Assembly (NCBI GenBank): GCA_004294225.1
Contig: REBA01000033.1
Coordinates: forward strand, 1-34,199
Origin: Cytophagales bacterium
GTDB taxonomy: Bacteria > Bacteroidota > Bacteroidia > Cytophagales > Cytophagaceae
Direction of reading: 5' to 3'
DNA length: 34,199 bases
The position numbers and the translations under genes are program-made. The notes below the pieces were generated by a model. It did not search any database and was not told the origin of the DNA. It was given only the letters and a program-made list of their open reading frames with translations. Shown one piece after another: positions 33,454-34,199 of the stretch (within the stretch, counting starts at the first letter, position 1; each line of letters starts with the position of its first letter).

Positions 33454-34199
33454 TCATACTGCCTTACTAAATACAGGCTGACAGGCTTCTTCTTTGGATA
33501 GCATTAGTTTCAAATCAAAAGCACTACAGATATTTCTAGTGAATTGCCGACCTAAATCTGTAACAAATAATCCCTCTTGATCAAAGTTAAGCAAACCATC
33601 CAATTGCATTTCGAATAATTTAGGGAAAACAATTTTCTCTAGCATTGGTAAATCTTCTTGTTTAAAATTGGTCTTTCCTTTACATGAGATATCTAAAATA
33701 TAATTTTTGATTTTTAAGTCTTCTTCTGAAAGGAAATAACCTTTTACAATTGGAAGTTCATTATCTGAGAATATCCTGCTATAGTATCGTTCCAATATTT
33801 TCTCGTTTTGAGCAAATGCAATACCTATATCGCTAATACTCGATACCCCAAGACCTATAAGCATAGACGTCTTTTGAGTAGTGTAGCCCATAAAATTTCT
33901 ATGCAATCTTCCCTGTTTATGAGCAATAGCCAAATCATCACCCGGTAATGCAAAGTGATCCATACCAATATAGTCGTATCCTGCGTTTAAAAACAATTCT
34001 TTACCTACTTGGTGTAATTTTAGCTTTTGGTCAGGGTTGGGAAGATGTGTTTCATCAAACAACCTTTGTCCTTTACTCGTCCAAGGTACATGGGCGTAGC
34101 TATAAAAAGCAATCCTATCTGGTACTAATGTCAAAACCTCATGAATAGTTCTAGAAAGACTTTCTTCTGTCTGAAGTGGAAGGCCATAAACCAAATCAT
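33454..34199 (-). CDS. hemN: Oxygen-independent coproporphyrinogen III oxidase, 3' part
   Basis: Partial: the frame stays open to the window edge, so the N-terminus with the radical-SAM CxxxCxxC cluster is outside. What remains (about 248 residues) starts DLVYGLPLQTEESL, which is conserved just after the radical-SAM core begins to close. It continues RIAFYSYAHVPW, GYDYIGMDHFALP, LHRNFMGYTT, GLGVSSISDIG and the HemN C-terminal domain with FPKLFEMQLDGLL. HemN removes two carboxyl groups from coproporphyrinogen III to give protoporphyrinogen IX without oxygen. The YIGMDHFA..DDLA and FMGYTT segments separate true HemN from HemW, which lacks them. The gene converges on ilvC, with a terminator between. 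Confidence 0.93.
   Translation of the reverse strand, partial: DLVYGLPLQTEESLSRTIHEVLTLVPDRIAFYSYAHVPWTSKGQRLFDETHLPNPDQKLKLHQVGKELFLNAGYDYIGMDHFALPGDDLAIAHKQGRLHRNFMGYTTQKTSMLIGLGVSSISDIGIAFAQNEKILERYYSRIFSDNELPIVKGYFLSEEDLKIKNYILDISCKGKTNFKQEDLPMLEKIVFPKLFEMQLDGLLNFDQEGLFVTDLGRQFTRNICSAFDLKLMLSKEEACQPVFSKAV

Noticed and set aside
1..34199. CRISPR array, rRNA genes or replication origin
   Set aside because: No regularly spaced direct repeats, no rRNA sequence and no DnaA-box cluster were seen.

Overview
The window looks like a chromosomal segment of a Bacteroidota bacterium. The sequence is AT-rich. It carries a type IX secretion (T9SS) C-terminal sorting domain, Bacteroidota-style -7 promoter elements (TAnnTTTG), few Shine-Dalgarno motifs, a DUF6495-like protein, an EF-P of the PGNLR-loop type and an accA-efp gene pair. 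I cannot fix the order. There is no rRNA operon, CRISPR array, recognisable transposase or integrase.

Region 1 (about 71-3360) is accessory DNA: three genes on the same strand (two small lipoproteins, then an ABC-type ATPase/TOPRIM protein), each in its own unit. Structured non-coding sites 100-290 bases long separate them. The start and end of each unit are inverted complements of each other, and each unit has its own sequence (110-120 with 837-847; 1021-1030 with 1580-1589; 1708-1724 with 3168-3184). The sites also hold long stems and motifs shared between sites. This is the logic of integron gene cassettes with attC-like sites, here without an integrase in view. It is the most unusual part of the window.

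Region 2 (3360-7658, minus strand) is a probable two-gene operon: an MscS-type mechanosensitive channel followed by a very large exported WD40 protein with a C-terminal caspase-like domain. Region 3 (7911-9590, plus) has a DUF3820 protein, a DUF58/VWA protein and a DUF6495-like protein. Region 4 (9587-12442, minus) has a glycogen branching enzyme and a metallo-beta-lactamase-fold hydrolase 3 bases apart. Two small envelope or secreted proteins follow.

Region 5 (13515-19579, plus) holds MutS2, an ABC-F ATPase and a T9SS-exported protein. It ends at a perfect hairpin shared with a convergent sodium:solute symporter, which is preceded by an overlooked 36-aa membrane peptide. Region 6 (21519-25972) has the N-terminal half of a split transketolase downstream of tRNA-Arg(CCG), a CHASE3 sensor kinase, an HU protein and a TTC38/StaR-like TPR protein.

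Region 7 (26091-34199) holds an acyl-CoA dehydrogenase-fold protein, tRNA-Asp(GTC) with a good promoter and terminator, accA-efp, an exported six-hairpin glycosidase-like protein, ketol-acid reductoisomerase (ilvC) and the 3' part of hemN, which runs off the right edge. From region 2 onward the content is mostly ordinary housekeeping, with well-formed Rho-independent terminators at most convergent junctions.
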